Source of the DNA: Viridothelium virens
Taxonomy: Eukaryota; Ascomycota; Dothideomycetes; Trypetheliales; Trypetheliaceae
DNA: 64,000 bases
Assembly: GCA_010094025.1 (NCBI GenBank)
Contig: ML991779.1
Location: 124,001-188,000, forward strand
Reading direction: 5' to 3'
Of the stretch, positions 46,810-57,593 are shown piece by piece (position 1 is the first letter of the stretch; every line of letters starts with the position of its first letter). A program made the translations under genes and the position numbers. The notes beneath the pieces were generated by a model. The model did no database searches, was not told where the DNA came from, and saw nothing but the letters and a program-made list of their open reading frames with translations.

Positions 46810-48330
46810 TTAGTCAATCCTGTCCTCGTCATCTCTCCGATGGATGTCCCCTAGCAAGACATCATCCGGTGCTGGCCCACGATTGTTCCGTACTGTACAG
46901 AATTTAGTGAAGTCTCCAACTAAATAGCAGCCTCGAGTTGCTTACGCCACTCCGCCTCCACTCTAAAGAAGACCCACACCCAACGCCTGAACACCTCCAA
47001 CACCTCGATTGTGAAAATACCTCCTTCCAGGTCATTGAAATGATCCAAGTGCGGAGAAAGCTTTAGACTCCACGTGCACCTCAGCACGAGATCGAGGCCA
47101 ATGACAAAGTAATAAAAGATTGGATTCCTGAAGTAGAGGATTCGGCGAAGGCCCCAAGCATGCTCTGGATCACTGCGTTCATTCTCAGAAGAGAAGAGAG
47201 TGAGATCCCAATCCTTGGCGACATCCCAATAGAAGGAATACAACGAATTGAGGAAGACGGAGAAGACCCTGCCAATTCACACCACATCAGCACGAAATTT
47301 CCTAAGACAAACGTAGTATAAGCGAATTGAGGACCAAGACATCCGTACCACAGCCGATATAATCCCACCTCCCCAATCCAGTCACCCCTAGCCATCTTCT
47401 CTCTCTGCAGCGCACTCAATATTATAACCGGGAAGGCACTCGCATACTTCGCCGCATTCGCCAAATGCTGCCCGCCCCACCCCCTCGTCGGATCGTCCCC
47501 CATCTTACGATTTGACTCGCGCACCCTCAGAAACTCAATCAGACATTGCCGCAAGCGAATCACGCTCGGCACGGCAATGATCAAGGGGACGAGCACCCGC
47601 CCTCCGCACCCCCGATCCGGCATGCCCGTGCTGCTCTTCCCAGACGCGAAAAACATGCACAGCGCGACAAACAGATCGCCCAGCACCTTCGCGTACGACG
47701 TCAGCACATCCGCCATGAGGATGTCGCCGAACCTGCCATCCTGCGGCTCTGCGAGCCCCCCGACGGAGACGCGCTTGAGCACAGCGAGTGTGCGGTACCG
47801 CCCCGTGTGCGAGAGCTTGTAGGCGCCGTTGGAGAGGCTGCCGAGCCAGCGGAAGGAGCCGGTGGGTAGGACGAAGAGGATCAGGAGGAGCAGGAGGTAG
47901 CTCGCGGGGAGGAGCTCGTAGCGGAGGACGAGGGACGGGCTGAGCTGGGTGAGGGTCCAGAAGAGGAGGAGGGAGGCGAGGAGGGGGAGGGTGAGCAGGA
48001 TGGCGAGGCGGTGGGTTGAGAGGGCGTGCGTGGGTGCGGTGTGTGAGGTTCGCGAGGGGTAGCGGATTAGGGCGGGAACGTCCTATGGGATGGAGTGTCA
48101 GTGAGGAAGGTGGGAAGGAGAAAGGGGGGCTGGAGTACAATGCCGAGTTGGGAGAGATACTGGAGATTGGCGCCCCATGCCCAGACGCCTATAGAGAATT
48201 AGCTGGGTTATTGGATAATCGGACTCGGATGTAACGCACCGAGAACAATGATCAATGCAACGCGATACGGAAGGGGGAGTAGGAGGCTGAAGGTATCGAG
48301 CTCCGGTTCGACGGCAGGGTCATCATCCAT
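46810..48330 (-). CDS. erd1: EXS-domain protein, ERD1-like (Golgi/ER membrane)
   Basis: Five minus-strand exons (48330-48240, 48188-48139, 48082-47349, 47268-46946, 46892-46810) encode 426 residues. The N-terminus MDDDPAVEPELDTFSLLLPLPYR leads into hydrophobic helices. The chain then carries the EXS (ERD1/XPR1/SYG1) domain, with YSFYWDVAKDWDLTLF and RRILYFRNPIFYYF. Yeast Erd1 acts in the Golgi in phosphate recycling, glycosyltransferase retention and keeping ER residents in place. The last exon is easily lost, because the previous frame runs to a stop inside the intron. Splicing from GAGTGGC to TACGGAAC restores EAEWLRNNRGPAPDDVLLGD, which I recall from fungal homologues. The protein lacks an N-terminal SPX domain, so XPR1/SYG1 proper is excluded. 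Confidence 0.88.
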
Positions 48331-48904
48331 ATTAGAAAGGATTGTTGGCTTTAGAAAAGTACGAACGGCCCAAAGATCGCAAGACGAGAAGGCTCAAACA
48401 TCCCCGCCGAATGAGTGACAAAAGGTGAGACGCGGTGCGAATGGAATTGGAGGATTCGGGTGTTTTGCTGCTCAGAGTCGCAGAATGTCTCCCAAAATTT
48501 TGGGGGAGATGATGCCAGATGGAAGGGCAAGGGTCTATGCACGAAAGGGCCATACTTTTTGTCATTTGGCATTGAGGCTACATTTGACGTCAGACCTCTT
48601 TCCTTAATTATTCCACTCTCCCAACATCCTCACACGTGGAGATGTGCATATCTGTCTATTTCAAGCCAGCATGGCTTGGCCAGGTACAAGACCGTCCCTA
48701 TATAAGATAAGTTGCTGATGTTTACCTCGTCTGTTCCTTGCAATGTCAAACATTTTCATCTCAGGTAGATACCCCAGGTCGCCTGCATTTCATTTCTGTG
48801 CAGCATTCTGCTTTGGTGCATCTTCCTCGTCTCGTATCTTCTTGTTCTCTATCTTTCTTACCAACTGTACATTTTAATTGGTACTTGAAAACATAATATT
48901 TAAT
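48331..48904. promoter_or_regulatory. Divergent upstream region between ERD1-like and alpha/beta-hydrolase genes
   Basis: 574 bases separate the two diverging start codons, so both promoters are expected here. A TATA-box candidate for the plus-strand gene is entered separately. No other gene is seen. Confidence 0.5.
48699..48706 (+). promoter_or_regulatory. TATA box candidate (TATATAAG)
   Basis: TATATAAG lies 199 bases before the ATG of the alpha/beta-hydrolase-fold gene, a reasonable distance for a fungal promoter with a leader. It is followed by GATAAG. The match is exact to the TATA consensus, but no start site is mapped. Confidence 0.4.
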
Positions 48905-49951
48905 ATGCCCTGCCGGCTTCCCGCCTCCGCTTTTCACCCATCGCGTCTCACACCAAGACTCAACCGTATACCTCTGCCCCTCATCTCTCACCACTTGTCT
49001 CCCGTCCACCGCTCCCTCTCCACCGCCATCGGCCAGACCGCCCTCGATGCCGGCCAAGACGCCTCCGCTCACCAAACCGTGACGCTCCTCGACGGCCGCA
49101 CCCTCGGCTTCGCCGCCTACGGCGCCCGCACCGGCCCCGCCCTCTTCCACTTCCACAGCCTCGCTTCCTCCCGCCTCGAAGCCGCCAGCTGGGACGCAGC
49201 TGCTCAGAGACTTGGCGCCCGTGTCATCGGTGTCGATCGCCCAGGCATCGGTCTCTCGACGTTTTACCCTCGTCGCAAGCTTAGTCAGTGGCCCCTCGAT
49301 GTCACCCAGCTCGCGGATCACCTGGGGATCGAACGCTTCCGTGTCGTTGGTGTAGAGGCCGGGGCGCCGTATGCGTTGGCATGTGCGCAGTATCTGCCTC
49401 GTGAGCAGCTGAGGGGAGTTGGAGTTTTGGCCGGCATGGGGCCGTTCGATTGGCGGACGATGAGGCAGATGCGGGCGGTGAACCGGATTGCGTGGAATGC
49501 GGCAGCATTATCGTCTGGCCTGATGAGGCTATGGCTAGATGCGTATCTGGGGAGGATGGCGCGGGATCCGGATCCGGCGGTGTTACATGAGGCACTTCGG
49601 AAGCGGTTGGGAAGCTTACCACGTGGGGGCCAGGAGATGTTCGAGGAAGAGGAGGCTTTATTCACTGTGGTTGAGGCCTTGAGAGAGAGTTTTCGGGAGG
49701 GGACGGAGGGAATCGCTGAGGATGTACGATTGATGACATCCTCTTGGAAATTCACGCTCGAGGAGGTGGAGTTTCCGGGAGTGAGACTGTGGTATGGGAC
49801 TGATGATCATAGGATGCCTGTGGGTATTGGGCGAGGCATGGCAAGGCGGTTGCCGAATGCGAAGCTCACGGAGTATCAGGGAGCCTCCCAGTTTGGCATT
49901 GGCATCGACCACACTGAGGAAGTGATTAGAGATATTCTGAAGGATGAATAA
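48905..49951 (+). CDS. Alpha/beta-hydrolase-fold protein lacking nucleophile Ser and catalytic His
   Basis: One exon of 348 residues from the ATG at 48905. The first 45 residues are rich in Arg, Ser and Pro with almost no acidic residues (MPCRLPASAFHPSRLTPRLN ... VHRSLSTA), which suggests a mitochondrial targeting peptide. The fold is recognisable: VTLLDGRTLGFAAYG, the strand-loop GVDRPGIGLST at 109-119 and the elbow strand FRVVGVEAGAPYALA. The elbow reads G-V-E-A-G, so residue 151 is glutamate where the serine nucleophile (GxSxG) should be. Near the C-terminus, where GHF normally carries the catalytic His, the sequence is GASQFGIGIDH. An aspartate in WYGTDDHRMPV remains. The protein is probably not a serine hydrolase; a binding or scaffolding role is a guess. 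The frame is otherwise intact. Confidence 0.85.
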   Translation: MPCRLPASAFHPSRLTPRLNRIPLPLISHHLSPVHRSLSTAIGQTALDAGQDASAHQTVTLLDGRTLGFAAYGARTGPALFHFHSLASSRLEAASWDAAAQRLGARVIGVDRPGIGLSTFYPRRKLSQWPLDVTQLADHLGIERFRVVGVEAGAPYALACAQYLPREQLRGVGVLAGMGPFDWRTMRQMRAVNRIAWNAAALSSGLMRLWLDAYLGRMARDPDPAVLHEALRKRLGSLPRGGQEMFEEEEALFTVVEALRESFREGTEGIAEDVRLMTSSWKFTLEEVEFPGVRLWYGTDDHRMPVGIGRGMARRLPNAKLTEYQGASQFGIGIDHTEEVIRDILKDE

Positions 49952-50743
49952 TGGGTGCTTGATGTTTCAGGGGGTCATTATATTATGTTTTCAAATAATC
50001 AGTGCATTTACAACGAAACTGATGAAGCCTAGCGAACGTTCTTGTATCTATTGAATACGATCGTTGAGCATACCAGTTCCATGGACCACGATGAGTACTG
50101 ACTGTGTATTGTTAAGCAGGAGTTTCAATTTCTGGCTCTGGGCACCAATCTAGTGGCGAAAGGTCGCTTGAAGCGCCAATTGGATACAAGCAGTCATCAC
50201 GAAGCGTGGGTAAGAGCAGCGAGAAGTGACGGTTAAAGTCGATGCGCGATCTCGGAGGGCGGATCAGGTCAAGCCGATCTCGACTTCTCGACTCATACAG
50301 TAGTCTACTGTGTAGGACAGAGCAGTCCGTACATACAAACCTAACGAAGGACCCTCTTATTCCTTCGCACGAGTCTCTGCTGGGTTCTGCTCCGTGTTCT
50401 CCCGATGCCCGCTTGATCGTCTACCAGCAAGTCTCGGCGGTCGCTTCGTCTCTTGTCCGTATCTCTGCAGCACGGCCAGCAACGGAACCTTGGTGAATGC
50501 TGTAAGCTACTCATTGCGTGAACACCTACAATGTCAACCGGCATCTACATCATGTGTCTTTCAATAGATCGGATACTCTCGACTGGGGGTTTTGGGTGAA
50601 GACGTGACGTGATTGGAAGAAGTGTGCAGTGTAAGCCCTTTCTGCCTGGCGCGTGGGGCCACTGCGACAGCTTCCTACAAGTACCCACAGCGGCATTGAA
50701 CAAGGCTGCACGCGAGACTTCTTCATAGCCAATATGAACTGAC
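49952..50743. other. Intergenic region; no gene seen
   Basis: 792 bases before the NACHT gene. I looked for a missing N-terminal effector exon of that gene and found no convincing helical segment in frame. Confidence 0.45.
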
Positions 50744-53700
50744 ATGACCGTTCCATCATCCGAGGATATTCTCTGGGTGCCGAAGAAGAAAAAGGGCAGG
50801 AGGACTAAAGCAGATCGGCTTTTACACTGGCTTTCGGAAGAAAACCCTCTAATAAGACAGCGTCACCTTAGGAGCATACGGGCGACCGACACTGGCCAAT
50901 GGTTCCTCAAGTCTCCAAAACTTAGGAATTGGGTGGTCAATGATGGGCAGACGTTGTTCTGCCCTGGAGTCCCAGGCTCAGGAAAATCTGTCGTCACCTC
51001 AATGGTCGTAGATAGGCTCTTCGATACGTTCGGGGACCAGACAGATATTGGGATCGCAATCTTTTATTGCAATTATCACCAGGATCAAAAGCAGAGTCAG
51101 CTTCTTCGAAGTCTGTTAAAGCAACTAGGAGGGCGCCTGCCTTCTCTACCAACCATTCTGCTCGACCTGTACCGGGACCAGTCGACACGGCCCTCGAAAG
51201 AAAAACTTTTCGATGTACTGAGATCCATGTCCACTTCCCTGTCTAAAGTCTATATTGTCATTGATGCCTTGGATGAGCTGCCAAGCCCCACTCGAGACGC
51301 ATTCCTTTCGAATATCTTGGTGCTACAAAGCGAGTCTAATGTTAACCTATTTGCTACATCACGTTCCTTCTCCGAAATTGTCAGCAAATTCATGGGAGTC
51401 CCATCCTTGGAGATCAATGGTACGGCCAATGATCTGATTCGCTTTATCGACCAAAGCCAGAGGGAGCTCCTTGGGAGTGAGATCAAGGAATCAATAGTAA
51501 AGGTGTCCTATGGAATGAAGGTTACTTCGTGCACGGTTCAGTAAACTTGCTAATTCCTTTCAGGTTTTCACTTGCGCGCCTGCAACTGCAAGAGCTTCGG
51601 CCTGAGACTCCCTTCAGAGCTGGGACTAAACTTGCATATTACAATACGACATCAAAATTCATACCAGAGTGCCCAGGCGATTTCTGGGAAACGAATTTTG
51701 GACGAATTCAGGTTTTGCCCAAAGAGCAAAGAGAAGCGGCAAAGAAGGTTCTGGCTTGGCTTACCTTCGCAAAGAGATCCCTGAAAGCAATCGAGCTCTG
51801 GCATGCATTCGGAGTCAAAAACGGCTCAACCCGATATGACGAAACAAACGCTTTAGATATCGGAGAAATTGTCGCCATATGTCAAGGTTTCGTTGCGTAC
51901 GTAGGGACGGACGATATCTTCACTCTAGTCCACTTCTCTGCCCGTAACTATCTTCAGGTAAACCAACATAAGTGTGGTCTGGATACTAATGAAACCATCG
52001 CAACATGTTGCATAAACTGTCTGAGCTTTGACGCATTCTGCACAGGATTCTGTGGAAGCGACGAGGAGTTCGAATCAAGGTTACGGATGTTCCCGTTCTG
52101 CCGCTACGCTGCTCAACACTGGGGTGATCATCTTGATGAACAGATATTGTCTCTGTTTGAACAAGAAGTCTGTTCGTTTCTGATGGACCAGGCTCGAGTA
52201 GCTTTTGCAAGCCAGACAATGTTCGCTTCGGGAGACGGACAGTTGCAGCCAGGCTATAGCCAAAAGGTGACGAGGCAAATTACCGGCCTTCACCTTGCAG
52301 CGTCCTTCGGATCGACACCTGTGATTAAGTTGCTACTTGCGAAGGGCCAGAAAATAGCGGCAAAGGATTCTCAGGGCCGAACGCCATTGTGGTGTGCCAC
52401 CGAAAAAGACCATGGGGAAGCTATGAAACTGCTAAGTCTTACGGATCGAACGACTTTTACCACGATGGTAACAAAAGGAGAGAAGACTCTTGCTCGCAGA
52501 CTACTTGAAGAGGCAGGTCCACACATCAGGGGTTTGCGGTTGAGGACAGCATTGCACATTGGTGTTCTTCATAACGATTTAGACATAATGGAGTCCGCTT
52601 TGTCCAACGGCGTGAACATCGATTCTAAGGATGGAGATGGGAGCACTCCGATTCAGCTGGCCTTTCGAGAAAGAAAAACGGAAGCCGTCGATTTTCTACT
52701 TAACGACACTGCAGATGCTGAAGTTACGGACATCACTGTTGATGACTGGTTACAAGTCTACGGATTCAATGATTCGCATGTCGTGGAACTCTCGAAAAAG
52801 AAGGCGGGGCACAAAATGGTAAGATTTCTCACATTGCCGCAGTTCAGAACGGAGGTTGCATCCTATTCTGAGCCTCGGTCACGTTTATTGTAAGTTGCCT
52901 TACACTCCGTCCGCTCACTTATTGAAACCATCTCCGTCGTTGACTCTGAGTATCTAGTATGTTTAGTCACTGCTCTTCTTGGCAAACGAGCGCCTCTCTG
53001 GATCCGCAGCGGTGCCCACAGGACACGCTATTGGAATTCAAGCGCTCGCTTATACAAGAGGAACAACTATATCGTCACTCGATGATAGCGACGATTCCTG
53101 TTCAAACTAATACTACTGAGGAGAAGCTGTTCACGTTGGGTCAGAAAGAGATGAGAATAGCTTGGACGATGCAGGCACTCCCAGACTCGCGCGGCAAGAA
53201 TTGTTGGACATCACAAGATCACTTCAGCACCCTTCCAACTAGCTCAATTCCCGAAAGCGGCGCAGCATTCTTTCAGACTTTGATTCGGTATGTTATGAGA
53301 GGATGGTTGGAGCTGTACCAATCCATAGAGGGACACTTGACTCGCTGTGTAGGTCTTGTCCCCTCGAAGCCTAATATGAAAGCCTATTCGATTGACACAA
53401 ATGGCAACAACCTATAGCGCCGCGATATCCTTGTCGCAAACGGAAGAGAGCCTGACCTGATCGTCCGTCTACTAAAAGACGCCAATACTTGGATCGATCT
53501 TCGGCGCTTGCTTCACAACCAAGTCGAAGTAGCCCAGTCATTTCGCCTAGACTATGATAAGTATGGCTATGAGGACTCAGCTATTGACGATCTCGCGGAG
53601 ACTATCGAAGAATTTGCGCGGACTATCCATTCTAGGATCGATAAACTTGATGAAAGCTCGTCCACACTTGTCCAGCTGGTAAGCCGTATTTCTAATACCT

Positions 53701-54345
53701 TGTAGGGAAGGAAAATGGTCCTTTCCGTGCTAGAGATTTCTTCCGTCCACCAATCCCACCATATCAGTCACATGCATGCATACACGCATTCGTCTCAACC
53801 AAATGGACTCACTAACGACTCGCTAGGAGTTTAATCTCACCTCCATACGAGAGGCCCAGAAGTCAACTACACTCAACCGTAGTATAAAGCGTCTGACGTG
53901 GATCAACGTAAGGATTCGGATCATTAAGTCCTTACATCGTGGCTGATCTCTGCTGATTTTGTAGTTCATATTCCTCCCGTTGATCTTTATATCCGTACGC
54001 TATTTCTAGCCGAGTACTTACACATCTTGCATACGATGTTAATTCTAGACAGGGCTTGTTCGGCATGAACGTCGACGTCCTCGCGATGAATCCGCCATGG
54101 TGGTGGTATCTAGTGTTTGCTGTTGCTACACTCGGCCTGACCCTGACCGTTTGGATCGTCTTCAAAAGATATCGAACTGTAGGTAAATCTCTTTATCTCA
54201 AAGATCATCTACTTTTCATATGCTGAAAATTTGTCAATAGCTAGAGGACAAGGTGGAAATATGGTTCACTTGGCTTGTTGGGCCTCGAAAGTCTCAAGAC
54301 ATCGAGAGAGGCCTGTTGCCGATCGAAGACAAGAAAATCAAGTAA
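50744..54345 (+). CDS. NACHT - ankyrin - CorA-like membrane protein (STAND/NLR-type)
   Basis: Exons read 50744-51528, 51564-52889, 52958-53348, 53418-53678, 53827-53907, 53965-53994, 54053-54178 and 54241-54345, about 1034 residues. A short basic N-terminus is followed by NACHT, with P-loop GVPGSGKS at 75-82 and Walker B VYIVIDALDE at 169-178. A helical region with WLTFAKRSLKAIELWHAF and DIFTLVHFSARNYL is typical downstream of fungal NACHT. Two to four ankyrin repeats follow (about 505-650; GLHLAASFGSTPVIKLLLAKG, TALHIGVLHNDLDIMESAL). The C-terminal third is CorA-like: a coiled helical part (IRLLKD-type segment to LTSIREAQKSTTLNRSIKRL), TM1 FIFLPLIFIS, the GMN motif in GLFGMNVD, and TM2 WWWYLVFAVATLGLTLTVWI. 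The splice around 51505-51563 is uncertain: the strict join of the expected frames needs a 35-base intron or implies a frameshift. All later junctions are in phase. No classical N-terminal effector domain is visible. Confidence 0.7.
53965..53994 (+). other. 30-base microexon encoding the first CorA transmembrane helix
   Basis: Between a TTTTGTAG acceptor and a GTACGC donor lie exactly ten codons, FIFLPLIFIS. Joined phase 0 to TWIN upstream and GLFGMNVD downstream they recreate the expected TM1-GMN sequence of CorA proteins. Without this exon the protein would keep only one helix. Confidence 0.75.
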
Positions 54346-54843
54346 GAGCATGCGCCTTCCCGTGCGTGTCGCTGGTGGGGGCATACACTTGAACGGTCAA
54401 AACGCAAGTGTCACAATAGCTGAGCAGCTGCAAAGTCTACCTTTTATCGTACTTAGGACTCTTCAGGGGAGAATCTGGCCTCACTAGTCAAATCAATATT
54501 GGTCTACCAGTCCAATCTTACAGCATCTTTCATGTAAATGCTAATGTTCGAAGCTTTGGCACGCTGTCACAGCGACGTTTGTCTCAAGGCTACAGGGCTA
54601 TTCGATTAACAAACGTCAATCCTACTGCCGCCTGCCGTACTAAGCTTGCGATTGCCGAACAAAGTTACTGCGACTTATACAAGATCCATATCCTAGCTCT
54701 TTCTAGTATTGTATTGAGAAGTATTTGTAAAGGCTTATTGACTCCATTGAAGTACGGAGGTACCGCTGCCGACGCGATAATTCATATTATTTCTTCTCCT
54801 CTCAACTCATCCTGATATTCACACTTGGCATAACATAATTACA
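54346..54843. other. Convergent intergenic region; no gene seen
   Basis: About 500 bases between the NACHT-ankyrin-CorA stop and the end of the minus-strand histidine kinase. Nothing is recognised. Confidence 0.5.
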
Positions 54844-57593
54844 TTAAGCCACGTCGATCCTGCCGTTCGTACTTGCACAGTACTCCCGGATCAAACCCTC
54901 CAGATCCACCAACTTATACGGCTTCGTCATCAACCCCTTCATCCCGACCTTCCACGCTCTCTCCATTGCCTCCTCCGTTACGTCCGCCGTCACCGCCAAA
55001 ACCGTCGGCGGTACTCCACCCTTACCCGCCATCCCAAGGATCCGCTCCGTCGCCTCATACCCGTCCATTAGCGGCATCCACAGATCCATGAGCACGACAT
55101 CGATCTGCTCGCCGGTGGGGCGGGGGATCTCCATCTGCCGTACCGCGTCGGTGCCGTCATGGGCCTCGTAGACGGTAGGATACCCAAGCTTGCGCAGCAT
55201 GTTGGCCAGCAGCATGCGGTTGATCTTGTTGTCCTCGGCGATGAGGAAGTTGAGCGGGTGATGAGACGAGAGTTGGTTATCGAATTTCCGACGCTTGGTA
55301 CCGCGACGTGTGCGATGATTCTGATATTGGCGGGGCGCGGTAGTCGGTGGGGTATAGGGTGGGGCGAAGTCGCTGTGGAGGGATTGCTTGGATGCCGAGC
55401 GTCGCATAGGCGGAGGGCGTGAGCCGTAGATCTCGGGGCTGTCCCAGTTGGGAGTTTCGGGGGTCATAGAGGAGATCGTGCCGATGGAAGTGTGGGCAGT
55501 AGCGGAGCAACTGGGAGCGGGTGAGTTCGAACCAGATCTGGACTGAGCGGCGGCGATGACAGGGACGCGCATCTCAAATTCGGTACCTTTCCGGGGGCCG
55601 GAGGTGTCAGCTCTAATGCAGGTCAAAGTACCGCCGAGCCGTCGTGACAATCCTTTGGCTACCAGCAGTCCAAGACCAAGACCGTCTCTTTTGCGCGTCC
55701 GCGTACTGTCTTCTTGAGAGAATGGCTTGAACAGATTTGGGAGGAAGTCTTCCGGTATTCCAGGACCAGTGTCAACGACGGTAATAACAACATGTCTGGA
55801 ACTCGAGCTCAGCCTCGCCCTGATGGTGACACGACCCTCGTCTGTGAACTTCAGCGCATTAAGTACAACGCAGGAAACCATTTTTGAGAGGTCTTTCTCG
55901 TCGACTATTGTATCGTTAGTTTTCATGCCGGACTTTAGTGACTTTTATGTCTTACCTAATATCGATTCCGGGAGCTGTGGATCAACCGACCATTCCACAA
56001 TCTTTACCGTCTCAGTCGTGTCAGGCTCAATGGAGGTAACCTCAATGATCTCGCCAGTCTCAGTCTGGTGTGCGACTGTGGTTTCGGGTCGCCCACCGAC
56101 TTTAAGAGAATCATTGACGACGTATTGAAGCATATCGCCAATATTGGTATGACGAAGGCCAGGCGCAATTGATCGCTGTAGGTCGTGTTCCATGGTCTCA
56201 ACCTCGTCTTCCAGAATGTTGGGCTCGGCGTAGAGTTTTCCTGAAGGCTGAATGTGCTGAGTCAGCGCCTGATTGACAGCCGAAGGAACTCTTTGGTGAA
56301 CAGAAGACGGTGGCACTGCTTCAATAGCACGAATTTTGGGTGAGGTCCCTTCGTACCAGTCCATGCTCTCCCGCTTTCGTTTATTACTCCGATTTCCAAT
56401 TGGTAGGTCGCTTCCCGAAATTACTATATCTGGCCTTCTATCCTGAGTCGCAGGTTCGACTGAGTCTTCACGTTGACCATTTAGCGAATGAACAGCATTC
56501 TCTGGAACTTCAGGGACGCCCATATTCATATCATAGGCATGAACAACATTGTCGGCTGCCTCCATAGCACGTCTCGAGCTATCTGTCAGAAGCTTAGTAC
56601 ATGACATGATTCAGAGCGAAAGAGGGAATTACCTTGAACTGTCTCAATGTTGTTCTTGAGTTGATCAAATACTTTGCGGAATCGTGGGTCTTTTAGGTCT
56701 TCAGAGGCCTCCTGTAGGGTAGCATACATGACATCAAGCATACCCACCACGCCCTGCATCGGAGTCCTGAGTTCGTGTGATAGGCTGCGAGCGTACGGTT
56801 TAAGGGATTGCGCAGGAGTCACTGCTTCGTGAGGGATGACTCTGTTTGGCTCTGCTTGCTTAGCTGGGTTCACGGGGCGCTTGATGAAAGTGTCTCCTTC
56901 AAGAAGTCTCTGGATTATCATGTCCTCAACCGAGTGCAGCATCATCTCTAGAAAGCCCCAGCTTAATTTGCGATTGGCGGATCCGCTCGGTGACCAGAAC
57001 ACTCCAAAGTGTGCAAAGCATTTCCCATCGGCAAACAAGGGAAGGCTAAGATAAGATTCGACTGGCAAAGATAACTTATTGGGATTATTCGTCGCGTATT
57101 CGTTGTATCGTTCCGGAATAAGAAAGACCTTGTCGTGCTTCATGCTTGCGCATGGGCATTGGAATGCCTGATATTTCCAGTTGCGCTGGGTTTCGCCATG
57201 GCCCGCTTCATCTTCGAAATAAAGTGACGACGCCATCAAACAAGAGCCAGGCTCACCAAGCGGAGGCATCTCGACCGCAAGATCATGCTCATCGTACAAG
57301 ATGCGTTTAGAGACAAAAGCTATTTGAGCACCAGTCAATTGAGCTAGGCCTTCGGTGATAGACATCCAGAATTCATCTGAAGTAGCGTTCTGTAGCCTCG
57401 ATTTGAGATTAATCATCTCATGGAGCGCATTACTCTCCAGCGGCGCATACAGTTGTGAGAGAATGTCTTGGAAGCCTTTGGTCCCAGGAAGGCTTTCGAT
57501 ATATGGCCGGGGTTGAGCAAAGCACACGCTATCGCGGTGGGCATATTCCGTAAATTTGGAAGGCGCATCCTGTTCCTCCTCATCTTCAGACAT
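54844..57593 (-). CDS. Cytosolic hybrid histidine kinase with receiver domain
   Basis: Three minus-strand exons (57593-56633, 56582-55956, 55904-54844) encode 882 residues. No membrane helix is present. A GAF-like sensor region at about 60-230 is followed by HisKA with the phosphorylated His in SLSHELRTPMQGV (residue 273). A HATPase_c domain follows with N-box VVLNALKF (Asn 545), G1 DTGPGIP and G2 GLGLGL. A C-terminal receiver (about 745-870) has AEDN, the phospho-acceptor Asp in VVLMDLWMP and the TKP lysine, so all catalytic residues of a hybrid kinase are present. The H-to-N distance is about 270 residues, far above the usual 110 or so. The insert contains NKRKRE, and the linker before the receiver contains GTKRRKFD; both resemble nuclear localisation signals. 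It would feed the HPt/response-regulator relay. I could not assign the fungal HHK group. Confidence 0.92.
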
